A program made the position numbers and the translations under genes. From assembly GCA_030066595.1 (NCBI GenBank), contig JASJBI010000010.1:1-64000 (forward strand): a DNA stretch of 64,000 nucleotides, in the 5' to 3' direction. This DNA comes from Alphaproteobacteria bacterium. Lineage in GTDB: Bacteria > Pseudomonadota > Alphaproteobacteria > JAJFFI01. The notes under the pieces are model-generated. The model was not told where the DNA came from, did not search any database, and saw only the letters and a list, made by a program, of their open reading frames with translations. This document shows positions 35,290-43,202 of the stretch, piece by piece; the stretch's first letter is position 1, and each line of letters opens with the position of its first letter.

Positions 35290-35853
35290 TCAGGAGCGGG
35301 TCAGGAACACGAGCCGGGCCGCGCCGTAGCTTCGGGCATCGCGTTCCATAAATCCGGTCGGCGGATCAAAGGCTTCCTCCCGGCCGAGCTCGATGGCGCA
35401 GACCGCGCCGGGCGCGATCCAGCCCTGTTCGGCAAGAGACACCAGCGCCGCGGCGGCAAGGCCGCTGCCATAGGGCGGATCCATCAGCACCAGCATGCAG
35501 GCGGCGTCCGCGGGTGGCGGCTGGGTCGGGTCGGCGCGCAGGATGTGCGCATTACCCGTCTCGCCCAGCGCCGCCGCGTTCCGGCGGATCGCCGCCAGCG
35601 CCGCCGTGTCCATGTCCATGAAGGTGACCTGCCCGGCCCCGCGGGAGAGCGCCTCGAGGCCGAGCGCGCCCGAGCCCGCGAAGGCGTCGAGGACGCGCAC
35701 GTCCGCCAGCGTCCAATCACCGCCGCCGGCGAAGGGCGCGTGCAGCAGAATGTTGAACAACGCTTCGCGCACCCGGTCGCTGGTCGGGCGCACGTCGACG
35801 CCTTCCGGCGCGACCAGCCGCCGGCCCCTATGCCGGCCCGCGACGATCCGCAT
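35290..35853 (-). CDS. rsmD: 16S rRNA (guanine966-N2)-methyltransferase
   Basis: A 187-aa Rossmann-fold methyltransferase. MRIVAGRHRGRRL is the typical N-terminus. The SAM motif is VLDAFAGSGALGLEALSRGA (about 49-68), and the catalytic MDPPYG (about 124-129) acts on the exocyclic amine. It modifies G966 of 16S rRNA. The start lies 26 bases inside the 3' end of the pseudouridine synthase gene, a common coupling of these two families. Confidence 0.94.
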   Translation of the reverse strand: MRIVAGRHRGRRLVAPEGVDVRPTSDRVREALFNILLHAPFAGGGDWTLADVRVLDAFAGSGALGLEALSRGAGQVTFMDMDTAALAAIRRNAAALGETGNAHILRADPTQPPPADAACMLVLMDPPYGSGLAAAALVSLAEQGWIAPGAVCAIELGREEAFDPPTGFMERDARSYGAARLVFLTRS

Positions 35854-36601
35854 ACAGATGCTCCCGGCCCCAGGCGCCGAGCTGTTCGCGCAGGACCTTT
35901 CCAGGGATCTCGGCCACCGCGCCGCGGGCCAGGTTGCCGAGCTGGAACGGGCCATAGGCGGTGCGAATCAGGCGGGTGACGGCGAGCCCCAGATGCTCGC
36001 ACACCCGGCGGACCTCTCGGTTCTTACCCTCCCTGAGGGTCATGGTCAGCCAGGCGTTGCCGCCCTGGCGCCGGTCCAGCATCGCCTCGATGGCGCCATA
36101 GCGGATGCCGCTGATGGTCACGCCCTTGGCGAGCGCGGCCAGCGCGTCCGGATCCACCCGGCCATGGACCCGCACCCGATAGCGCCGCGCCCAGCCCGTG
36201 CTGGGATGCTCGAGATGGCGGGCAAGCGCACCGTCATTGGTCAGCAGCAGCAGCCCTTCCGAGTTCAGGTCGAGCCGGCCGACCGAGATCACCCGGGGCA
36301 GGGACTGGGGCAGGTTGTCGAAAACCGTCGCGCGAGCCCGCTCGTCCCGGTGCGAGGTCACCAGGCCCGCGGGCTTGTGATAACGCCAGAGCCGGGTCGG
36401 CTGTTGCCGCGGCAGGGGCCGGCCGTCGACCGTGATGCGGCTCGCCTGCGAGACGGTCGTGGCCGGGCTGGTCAAGGTCTTGCCGTCCACGGCGACGCGG
36501 CCGTCCGCGACCCAGCGCTCGGCCTCGCGCCGCGAGCAGAGCCCGGCGCGGGCCAGCACCTTGGCGATGCGCTCGCCCTTTGCGGTCTCGGTCTGGGTCA
36601 T
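35828..36601 (-). CDS. RluB-type 23S rRNA pseudouridine synthase
   Basis: A 257-aa protein with an N-terminal S4 RNA-binding domain (about 10-57, RIAKVLARAGLCSRREAERW) and an RsuA/RluB-family catalytic domain. The catalytic Asp is in VGRLDLNSEGLLLLTNDG (about 107-124); YRVRV and LREGKNREVRRVCEHLGL are family segments. It is likely to modify 23S rRNA near position 2605; RluB, RluE and RluF are hard to separate by eye. Its end overlaps rsmD. Confidence 0.9.
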   Translation of the reverse strand: MTQTETAKGERIAKVLARAGLCSRREAERWVADGRVAVDGKTLTSPATTVSQASRITVDGRPLPRQQPTRLWRYHKPAGLVTSHRDERARATVFDNLPQSLPRVISVGRLDLNSEGLLLLTNDGALARHLEHPSTGWARRYRVRVHGRVDPDALAALAKGVTISGIRYGAIEAMLDRRQGGNAWLTMTLREGKNREVRRVCEHLGLAVTRLIRTAYGPFQLGNLARGAVAEIPGKVLREQLGAWGREHLYADRRGPA

Positions 36602-36647
36602 GATGGTCGCTGTCCTCGGCCACGCACGCGCGGCCGAGCATGATAGA

Positions 36648-37361
36648 TCAGCGGGCGGCCCGCACGAAGGCCTCGAAGATCTTGGCGTCGGCCGGACTGA
36701 TATGGAATTCCGGGTGCCACTGCACGCCCAGGCAGAAGCCGTAGCGGCCGTCCTCGATGCCCTCGATCACGCCGTCCGGCGCCGTGGCGTTGACCACCAC
36801 CCCGTTGGCCACATCTTTGGCCGCCTGATGGTGGGCGGAGTTGACCGGCAGCTCGTCCGCCCCGGTGATGTCGTGCAAGAGCGTGCCGCGCGTGACCGTG
36901 ACGGTATGGCCGGCCTCATCCCGCGGATTGGGCTGCTCGTGCGCCAGCGCGTCGGGCACCTCGTCGGGGATGTGCTGGATCAGGGTGCCGCCCAGCACCA
37001 CGTTCAAGAGCTGTTGGCCGCCGCAGATACCCAGGACCGGCAGATCGCGCGCGAGCGCCGCCTTGGTCACAGCGAATTCGAAGTCCGTGCGCCGCTCTTT
37101 GAGCTTCACGGTCGGGTGCCGGTCGCCGTCGCCGAACAGCACCGGATCCACGTCGAAATGGCCCCCCGTCACGATCAGACCGTCGATGCGTTCGAGATAG
37201 GCCGCGATCCGGTCCAAGCTGTGCGGCAGGGGCAGGGGCAGGGCGCCCGCAGCGTCCACCGCGCTGCAATAGTTCCGGCGCAGGGCATACCAGGGGAACT
37301 TGGAATAGCCGCCGGCCTCCTCCGAATCCAGGGTGATGCCGATGACGGGCAGACTGCTCAT
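36648..37361 (-). CDS. Class I glutamine amidotransferase, PuuD-like (peptidase C26)
   Basis: A 237-aa protein of the gamma-glutamyl-gamma-aminobutyrate hydrolase family. The nucleophile elbow is GICGGQQ (Cys113), with the His/Glu of WHPE at 216 and 218. GLIVTGGHFDVDPVLFG (about 61-77) is typical of this group. It probably hydrolyses a gamma-glutamyl amide, but the family's usual CRG around the Cys is CGG here and the substrate is unproven. No polyamine genes are adjacent. The start at ATG 37361 leaves a complete domain. Confidence 0.85.
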   Translation of the reverse strand: MSSLPVIGITLDSEEAGGYSKFPWYALRRNYCSAVDAAGALPLPLPHSLDRIAAYLERIDGLIVTGGHFDVDPVLFGDGDRHPTVKLKERRTDFEFAVTKAALARDLPVLGICGGQQLLNVVLGGTLIQHIPDEVPDALAHEQPNPRDEAGHTVTVTRGTLLHDITGADELPVNSAHHQAAKDVANGVVVNATAPDGVIEGIEDGRYGFCLGVQWHPEFHISPADAKIFEAFVRAAR

Positions 37362-37451
37362 GGCGCTTATGTAGGCGGCCGGTCCGTTAACGGCAAATGA
37401 ATCGGCGCGGCGTTGTCCGCCTGGGACGGCTTTGCTACCGTCCGCCCGTCC

Positions 37452-39167
37452 ATGGCCCAGAAGACGAAGAAGAAGGCAAGCCGCAGGCAGGCCGCCCCCC
37501 GAAAGGCCGCGGCCGACGCGCCGGCCAAAGCGCTGCTTGCCGCCGATGCCCATCACCGGGCGGGGCGGCTGGACAAGGCGGTGGCCGAATACCGCCGTGC
37601 GCTCGGGGCCGCGCCAAGCAATCCCTTGGTCCTCAATAACCTGGCCGTGGCCCTGCGCGCGCTGGGGCAGGAGAAGGAAGCGGTCGCCTGCTTGCGCAAG
37701 GCGATCAAGGGCGCGCCCGAGCATGCCGACGCCCACTACAATCTGGGCAATGCCCTGCAGGCGACCGGCGACGCGCAGGGTGCCCTCGAAGCCTATCGAC
37801 GCGCCATAACGGCTCGGCCAGACTATCCGGCCGCCTATTCCAATCTCGGACTGCTGTTCCGGGACCTGAACCAGCTCGATGAAGCCGTTCAGGTGCTGAG
37901 CGCCGGCCTGCGGGCCGCGCCCAACGATGCCCAGCTCCACCTCAATCTCGGCGTCGTGCTGGACGCGCGCAAGCAGCCGGCCTCCGCGATCGCCTGCTAT
38001 CGCCGGTCGATCGCGCTCGATGGCGGCAGCGCGCGGGCCTTTCATAATCTGGCCGCCGCCTGTTTCCAGGCCGAGGATCACGCCGCTGCCGTCGCCGCGG
38101 AGGACCAGGCGATCGCGCGAGACCCGGACTTCGCCGAGGCCCATGCGCTCCGGGCCCAGGCGCTTTGCGCGGCGGGCCGGCTGGACGATGCGCTGGCCGG
38201 GTTCGACCAAGCGCTCCGCTGCGACGCCGAGAATCTCACCGCCCATCTCGGACGGGCGCGGGCGGCGCTGCTCAAGGGCGACTTCGCGCCCGGTCTTGAC
38301 GAGTACGAGTGGCGCTGGCGCCGGGCACGGCAGCCGCAGCGTGGCTTCGACGAGCCGGAATGGGACGGCAGCCCGCTGCGCGGCCGGCGCATCTTGCTCT
38401 ATGCCGAACAGGGCCTGGGCGACAGCATCCAGTTTCTGCGCTACGTGCCCATGGTCGCGGCGCTCGGCGGGCAGGTCCTGGTCGAGGTGCCGCCGGTCCT
38501 GGTCCGGCTGGCGCGGACCGTGGCCGGCGCGGCCCAGGTCATAGCACAGGGCCAGACGCTGCCCGGCTTCGACGTGCAGGCCGCGCTCTTGTCCCTGCCG
38601 CGCATCATGGAGACGCGCCTCGAGACGATCCCGGCGAAGATCCCCTATCTCTCGCCGCCGCCCTCGACCCCCGCTCCCGCGCCGGACCCGCAGGATCACG
38701 TGAAAGTAGGGCTGGTCTGGGCCGGTAATCCCGAACACGAGAACGACCGCAACCGCTCGGTTCCGCTTGAACGGTTCCTGCCTTTGCTCGCCGTGCCGAA
38801 GACGCGCTTTTACAGCTTCCAGAAGGGAGCGGGCGTGCGTGACATCCCCCGGCTCGGCTGCCAGGGCCTGGTGCGGGATCTGAGCCGCCGCCTCCGCGAC
38901 TTCGCCGATACCGCCAAGTTCCTGAGCCAGCTCGACCTTTTGATTGCCGTCGACACGGCACCGGCACATCTCGCCGGCGCGCTCGGTATCGACTGCTGGC
39001 TGTTGCTGCCCTTCGCGCCGGACTGGCGCTGGATCCTGGGGCGCGACGATTCGCCCTGGTATCCGAAGCACAGCCTCTACCGCCAGCCCGCCCAGGGGGA
39101 CTGGGACTCGGTCCTTGCGCGACTCGCGGCCGATCTCGCGGCGCGGGCAGAGATGATCCCAGACTGA
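37452..39167 (+). CDS. TPR protein fused to a glycosyltransferase-9-like domain
   Basis: A 571-aa protein. A Lys/Ala-rich basic start (MAQKTKKKASRRQAA) is followed by seven to eight TPR units (about 25-290; for example DAHYNLGNALQATGDAQGAL). The C-terminal part (about 310-560) resembles heptosyltransferases: GRRILLYAEQGLGDSIQFLRY, VGLVWAGNPEHENDRNRSVPL and DTAPAHLAGALG. Proteins with this layout probably transfer sugars to proteins or surface glycans. No signal peptide. ATG 37452 was taken; no clear ribosome site. Confidence 0.85.
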   Translation: MAQKTKKKASRRQAAPRKAAADAPAKALLAADAHHRAGRLDKAVAEYRRALGAAPSNPLVLNNLAVALRALGQEKEAVACLRKAIKGAPEHADAHYNLGNALQATGDAQGALEAYRRAITARPDYPAAYSNLGLLFRDLNQLDEAVQVLSAGLRAAPNDAQLHLNLGVVLDARKQPASAIACYRRSIALDGGSARAFHNLAAACFQAEDHAAAVAAEDQAIARDPDFAEAHALRAQALCAAGRLDDALAGFDQALRCDAENLTAHLGRARAALLKGDFAPGLDEYEWRWRRARQPQRGFDEPEWDGSPLRGRRILLYAEQGLGDSIQFLRYVPMVAALGGQVLVEVPPVLVRLARTVAGAAQVIAQGQTLPGFDVQAALLSLPRIMETRLETIPAKIPYLSPPPSTPAPAPDPQDHVKVGLVWAGNPEHENDRNRSVPLERFLPLLAVPKTRFYSFQKGAGVRDIPRLGCQGLVRDLSRRLRDFADTAKFLSQLDLLIAVDTAPAHLAGALGIDCWLLLPFAPDWRWILGRDDSPWYPKHSLYRQPAQGDWDSVLARLAADLAARAEMIPD

Positions 39168-39215
39168 GCCACCCCGTTTGCATGATGGACCGGTGACGTT
39201 GGCACATCTGAAGGC

Positions 39216-39246
39216 TTGACAGGCGGACTAATGCGTGTATATACAC
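39216..39246 (+). promoter_or_regulatory. marR promoter with GTGTATATACAC operator
   Basis: TTGACA (39216-39221) and TATATA (39238-39243) with a 16-bp spacer form a good sigma-70 promoter. The perfect palindrome GTGTATATACAC (39235-39246) covers the -10 box. The start codon at 39252 is so close that the transcript should be almost leaderless. Confidence 0.78.
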
Positions 39247-39251
39247 TGAAC

Positions 39252-39701
39252 ATGGCCAAACGATCTCACAAGCGCGTCTTGGAGTCGGGTGCCTGCACCT
39301 GCTTCAATTTGCGCAAGGCGGCCCGCGCCGTCACCCAACTCTATGACGGCGCACTGGCTCCCGTCGGGCTCAGGGCGACCCAGTTCACGATCCTGGCGAT
39401 CGTCGCCGAGAAGGGGCCGATCGGCTTGACGGCATTGGCCGACCGCATGGTCATGGACCGCACTACGCTGACCCGCAATCTGCGACCGTTGCAGCGGCGC
39501 GGCCTTGTGACCGTCGCGCCGGGCGAGGATCGGCGGGAGCGGCGCATCACGCTCACCGCCACAGGAGAGGACCTCCTGGCCGCCGCGCGGTCCCATTGGC
39601 TCCGGGCGCAGGAGTACATGGCGGACGGGCTCGGCAACAAGGGCCTGGCGGAGATCCTCGTGCGTCTCGACGACGTCGTGGCTGTGGCCCGCGAGTTCTA
39701 A
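39252..39701 (+). CDS. MarR-family transcriptional regulator
   Basis: A 149-aa winged-helix repressor. The DNA-binding core is LTALADRMVMDRTTLTRNLRP (about 66-86) followed by the wing RRGLVTVAPGEDRRERRITLT. Two Cys close to the N-terminus (ACTCFNL, residues 15 and 17) could sense redox or thiol-reactive compounds. It is the first gene of a cluster in which its own promoter and those of two membrane-protein genes share the same palindrome, so it very probably represses all three. ATG 39252 lies just after the operator. Confidence 0.9.
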   Translation: MAKRSHKRVLESGACTCFNLRKAARAVTQLYDGALAPVGLRATQFTILAIVAEKGPIGLTALADRMVMDRTTLTRNLRPLQRRGLVTVAPGEDRRERRITLTATGEDLLAAARSHWLRAQEYMADGLGNKGLAEILVRLDDVVAVAREF

Positions 39702-39720
39702 TGCTCGACCGCCGCGAAAG

Positions 39721-39732
39721 GTGTATATACAC
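39721..39732. promoter_or_regulatory. GTGTATATACAC operator before the EamA transporter gene
   Basis: An exact second copy of the marR palindrome, with TATATA at 39724-39729 serving as a likely -10 box, 31-42 bp before the transporter start. Confidence 0.75.
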
Positions 39733-39762
39733 GCTGTGTGGGGCGATGCTATGGAGCAAAGC

Positions 39763-40653
39763 ATGACGATCCGCACCTGGGCCGTGCTGCTGTTGACCGC
39801 GGTTCTGTTCGGCAGCTCCTTCCTGTTCATCAAGATCGCGGTGACGGAGATCCCGCCGGTGACGATTGCCGCGGGCCGGGTCGTGATTGCCGCCCCGCTG
39901 GTCTGGCTCTTCCTGCGCCTGATGGGCGGACGGCTCCCGCCCCTGGGAGCGGGCTGGCGGCCGCTCATCCTGCTTGGGTTTCTGACCGGAGTGATCCCGT
40001 TCACGGCGATCGCCTGGGGCCAGCTCCATATCGAGAGCGGGCTGGCCGGGATCCTGTTCGGCACGATCCCGGTGTTCAGCGTCCTCTTGACGCCGTTCAT
40101 CGCCAAGGACGAAAGGTTGACGCCGACGCGCCTGCTCGGCGCCTTCGTCGGGGTCGCGGGTGTCTCCTTGGTGGTCGGTCCCACGGCGCTGGGCGGCCTT
40201 GACAGCCAGCTCCTTGGCGCCAGCGTGACGCTTCTCGCGGCCCTGAGCTACGCGGTGGGCGCGACCTACACCCGGCGGCGCATGGATCTCTCGCCCGTGA
40301 TGTTGGCGGCCGGACAGCTCACCGTGGCCGCCCTGATCCTGGCACCGCTCAGCCTGTCGCTGGATGCGCCTTGGACCCTTGTGCCCTCCACCGGGGCACT
40401 GGCCGCGCTGGCTGCGGTGGCCGTGTTCAGCACCGCCGTGCCCATGCTGTTGCTGTTCTGGCTGATCCGGCGCGCCGGCGCCAGCAACGCATCGCTCGCC
40501 GCCTTTTTCATGCCGGTGGTTGCCGTCACGCTCGGCGCCGTGCTCTTGGGCGAAGCCTTGCCCTGGCAGGCCTTCGCCGGCCTCGCCCTGATCCTGTTCG
40601 GCGCCGCCGCCGTCAGCGGCCGGTTCTCCCGGCCGCTGCCACAAACATCCTAG
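39763..40653 (+). CDS. EamA/DMT-family transporter
   Basis: A 296-aa protein with ten predicted TM helices in two EamA repeats (about 5-135 and 148-285). Family marks are FGSSFLFIKIAVTEIPPVTIAAGR in the first repeat and AFFMPVVAVTLGAVLLGEAL in the second. Such proteins export amino acids, metabolites or toxic compounds. The ATG at 39763 follows GGAG six bases upstream; the alternative ATG 39751 would add four residues. It lies behind an operator identical to that of the neighbouring MarR gene, so induction by the MarR ligand, possibly its export substrate, is likely. Confidence 0.88.
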   Translation: MTIRTWAVLLLTAVLFGSSFLFIKIAVTEIPPVTIAAGRVVIAAPLVWLFLRLMGGRLPPLGAGWRPLILLGFLTGVIPFTAIAWGQLHIESGLAGILFGTIPVFSVLLTPFIAKDERLTPTRLLGAFVGVAGVSLVVGPTALGGLDSQLLGASVTLLAALSYAVGATYTRRRMDLSPVMLAAGQLTVAALILAPLSLSLDAPWTLVPSTGALAALAAVAVFSTAVPMLLLFWLIRRAGASNASLAAFFMPVVAVTLGAVLLGEALPWQAFAGLALILFGAAAVSGRFSRPLPQTS

Positions 40654-40699
40654 ATGCCAGAAGTCGGCCGCCTTGGTCACCATCGGTCGGTTCTTATAA

Positions 40700-40711
40700 G
40701 TGCATATACAC
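40700..40711. promoter_or_regulatory. Variant operator GTGCATATACAC before the third gene of the MarR cluster
   Basis: It differs from the two perfect copies at one base. TTATAA just upstream (40694-40699) is a possible -10 box. Confidence 0.65.
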
Positions 40712-40735
40712 CTTGTATCCACCATGGAGGAAGTC

Positions 40736-41392
40736 ATGACCACGATTGCTGCGAATGAGTCGATCGTCAAAGGTCCGTCCGGCGCCGGGATCGTCGTCGG
40801 CGCGATTCTCGCCGTCTGGTTTGCAGCCGCAGTCGCCGCCGGCGCGAACGGGGTTTTCCTGGCCGGCCCGGATACGCCGCCCTTTGCGCTTATGAGTGCG
40901 GCAGCCGGGCCGCCGATCCTGTTTCTCCTGGCCTATGGCTTCTCCGAACGGGTGCGCGGCTTTGCTCTGTCCCTGAACCTGGGCTTGCTGACCGCCTTTC
41001 AGGCCTGGCGCGTGCTTGGGGCCGGCATGCTGTTCCTCTATGCCTACGGCCATCTGCCGGGACTGTTTGCCTGGCCCGCCGGTCTCGGCGACGTCGCCGT
41101 GGGCCTGGCCGCCCCCTTTGCCGTGCTCGCGCTGATGCGGCGGAGCCCGGGCTGGCAGCGCCGGGTGTTCTGGCTGAACATCGCGGGCCTCGCGGATTTC
41201 GCCGCCGCCGTCGGTACCGGGCTCTTGACCAGCGGCACGGCCATCGGGATCTTCGCCGGCGCCGTCAACAGCGACGCCATGGCGATCCTGCCCATGAGCC
41301 TGCTGCCGAGCTTCGGCGTGCCGCTCTTCATCATCATGCATGCGATCTCTCTGCTGCAGCTGCGCGCACAGCGGCGCGAGGGCGTCGCTTGA
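40736..41392 (+). CDS. Polytopic membrane protein of the MarR cluster
   Basis: A 218-aa very hydrophobic protein with six to seven predicted TM helices (for example AGIVVGAILAVWFAAAVAAG, PILFLLAYGFSE and MSLLPSFGVPLFIIMHAISL). No known family is recognised. The GGAGG site six bases before ATG 40736 is strong. It is separated from the EamA gene by an own operator copy, so it is probably transcribed from its own promoter under the same MarR repressor. It may sense, sequester or export the same compound. Confidence 0.72.
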   Translation: MTTIAANESIVKGPSGAGIVVGAILAVWFAAAVAAGANGVFLAGPDTPPFALMSAAAGPPILFLLAYGFSERVRGFALSLNLGLLTAFQAWRVLGAGMLFLYAYGHLPGLFAWPAGLGDVAVGLAAPFAVLALMRRSPGWQRRVFWLNIAGLADFAAAVGTGLLTSGTAIGIFAGAVNSDAMAILPMSLLPSFGVPLFIIMHAISLLQLRAQRREGVA

Positions 41393-41449
41393 CGCACCCG
41401 CCCGTCTCCCGGCAGGCTGGCCCTCTGTCAGCCTGCCGGAGGCGGAGCC

Positions 41450-42337
41450 ATGCACCCGCCGCATGACTGGATCGAGGAGACCCTGAAGCGCCATGTCCGC
41501 GCGCTCGCCGTCGAGATCGGCGAGCGCAGCGTCTTCCGGGGCCGCAACCTCGCCCGCGCCGAAGCCTACATTCGCACCGCCTTCGAACAGATCGGCCTGT
41601 CCGTCGACACTCAGGCTTACGACTATGACGGCTTGGCCGTGGCCAATCTGATTGCCACCTTGCCCGACGCCGGTACGGCAGCGTCCTATTACCTGGTGGG
41701 CGCCCATTACGACACGGTCGTGGGCTCGCCCGGCGCGGATGACAACGCTAGCGCGATTGCCGTCATGCTGGCCCTGGCCGAAGCGGCGCACCGAAAGCCC
41801 CCCGAAGTCCCGCTGCGCTTCGCCGCCTTCACGCTCGAGGAACCGCCGGCCTTCGAGACGCGGCATCAGGGCAGCCGGGTGTTCGCGCGCGCCCGCGCCC
41901 GCGCCGGAGACCAGGTGCTCGGCGCCGTCGTCCTCGAAATGGTCGGCTATACCAGCGCCCGCCAGCACTATCCCCTGTCGGTCGCCTGGATGGGCTATCC
42001 GCGCGTGGGCAACTTCATCGGCATCGTCGGCAACCGGCGCTCGCGCGCCTTCGGCCGCTCCCTGATCGCCGGCATGCGCCGCAATCCGGACCTGCCGGTG
42101 GAGTCGATCTTCTTGCCCTTCAACGGCCGTATCCTGCCGGTGAGCCGCTGGAGCGACCATGCCTCCTTCTGGGACCGGGGCTGGCCCGCGGTGATGGTCA
42201 CGGACACCGCCTTTCTGCGCAATCCCAATTACCACATGCCCTCGGACACAATGGCGACGCTCGACTTCGCCTTCATGGGCCGGCTGGTGCGCAGCCTGGA
42301 ACTGGCGCTGGCCGAGTTGCCGACGGTGGCCCCCTGA
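41450..42337 (+). CDS. M28 family zinc aminopeptidase-like protein
   Basis: A 295-aa co-catalytic zinc peptidase domain. Metal and catalytic residues lie in GAHYDTV (about 83-89), GADDNASA (about 94-101), LEEPPAF (Glu pair) and EMVGY, with the last ligand in NYHMPSDT (about 262-269). There is no signal peptide, so it should be cytoplasmic, unlike many secreted M28 enzymes. Substrate unknown. Separate from the MarR cluster by about 57 bp and without its operator. Confidence 0.85.
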   Translation: MHPPHDWIEETLKRHVRALAVEIGERSVFRGRNLARAEAYIRTAFEQIGLSVDTQAYDYDGLAVANLIATLPDAGTAASYYLVGAHYDTVVGSPGADDNASAIAVMLALAEAAHRKPPEVPLRFAAFTLEEPPAFETRHQGSRVFARARARAGDQVLGAVVLEMVGYTSARQHYPLSVAWMGYPRVGNFIGIVGNRRSRAFGRSLIAGMRRNPDLPVESIFLPFNGRILPVSRWSDHASFWDRGWPAVMVTDTAFLRNPNYHMPSDTMATLDFAFMGRLVRSLELALAELPTVAP

Positions 42338-42401
42338 CCATTCGTCATCGGCCGCCCGACGCCCGCTTGACCCGCGCCTGGGCGCCCGGCAGGCTGCCGC
42401 C

Positions 42402-42860
42402 ATGACGCAACGAACGCCATCGCCCATGGACCTGGCGCTGGCCGAGGCCGAGGCGGCCGCGGCCCGCGGCGAGGTGCCGGTCGGCGCGGTCCTGGTGGAT
42501 GGCGCCAGCGGAGCCATCCTGGCCCGCGCCGGCAACCGGACGGAGGCGCTCGACGACCCCACCGCACACGCCGAAATGCTGGCGATCCGCGCCGCCGCGC
42601 GGCAGGCGGGGGCGCCGCGGCTCGCCGGCTGCGATCTCTATGTCACGCTCGAGCCTTGTCCCATGTGCGCCCAGGCAATCAGCTTCGCCCGTATCCGCCG
42701 GCTCTACTACGGCGCCGAGGATCCCAAGGGCGGCGGCGTGCATCACGGCCCGCGCATCTTCGACCAGCCCAGCTGCCATCACCGCCCGGAGGTCTATGAC
42801 GGCATCGGCGCGGGCCCGGCGGCGCAGCTTCTGCAGGATTTCTTCCGGGAGCGGCGGTAG
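42402..42860 (+). CDS. tadA: tRNA-specific adenosine deaminase TadA
   Basis: A 152-aa zinc deaminase that converts A34 to inosine. The catalytic motif is HAEM (His56, Glu58) and the zinc cysteines are in PCPMCA (Cys86, Cys89). FARIRRLYYGAEDPKGGGV is the tRNA-binding region of TadA. Its natural substrate, tRNA-Arg(ACG), is encoded in this window at 7037. Stands 64 bp after the M28 peptidase. Confidence 0.95.
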   Translation: MTQRTPSPMDLALAEAEAAAARGEVPVGAVLVDGASGAILARAGNRTEALDDPTAHAEMLAIRAAARQAGAPRLAGCDLYVTLEPCPMCAQAISFARIRRLYYGAEDPKGGGVHHGPRIFDQPSCHHRPEVYDGIGAGPAAQLLQDFFRERR

Positions 42861-43202
42861 ATCACGAAGCATATGATGCACTGATAAGTTGAATTATCAG
42901 TGTGCGATTAACGCTCCCTTCATCGGCCGCTCCTTAGCATACGGTGATGTGCGCACGGGCCGAACCGGGGCCCGGGTGGTCGGGGCGCGGCGACGGAGTC
43001 CTCCAGGTCGCCATCAGGGATACGCGCACGGTCACCCCAAAACCGAAGTCGTTCTCAGGGTGGGCATTGGGTGGTCGAGGCCCGGTGGGATGCTCACGGG
43101 GCCGGATGTCATGTATGGGAGCGGCCGAGTCCGTTGATCAGACTGCTCGAAACCCTCATCGAAAGGACCACGGGCGGGCATCGTCCGGGGCGGCGAAGAC
43201 GA
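42861..43202. other. Intergenic region before the GGDEF/EAL gene
   Basis: About 340 bp without a convincing gene. It contains a perfect 9-bp inverted repeat, listed separately, in an AT-rich pocket. If the GGDEF/EAL gene starts further upstream (in-frame start at 43071), part of this stretch is coding. Confidence 0.4.
42879..42902. repeat. Perfect 9-bp inverted repeat
   Basis: CACTGATAA (42879-42887) and TTATCAGTG (42894-42902) with a 6-base spacer, in an AT-rich pocket. No T run follows, so an operator is more likely than a terminator. Confidence 0.55.

Noticed and set aside
37362-39071. Upstream extension of the glutamine amidotransferase frame to 39071
   Set aside because: The extension runs antisense to the TPR-glycosyltransferase gene and has no similarity; the true domain starts at 37361.
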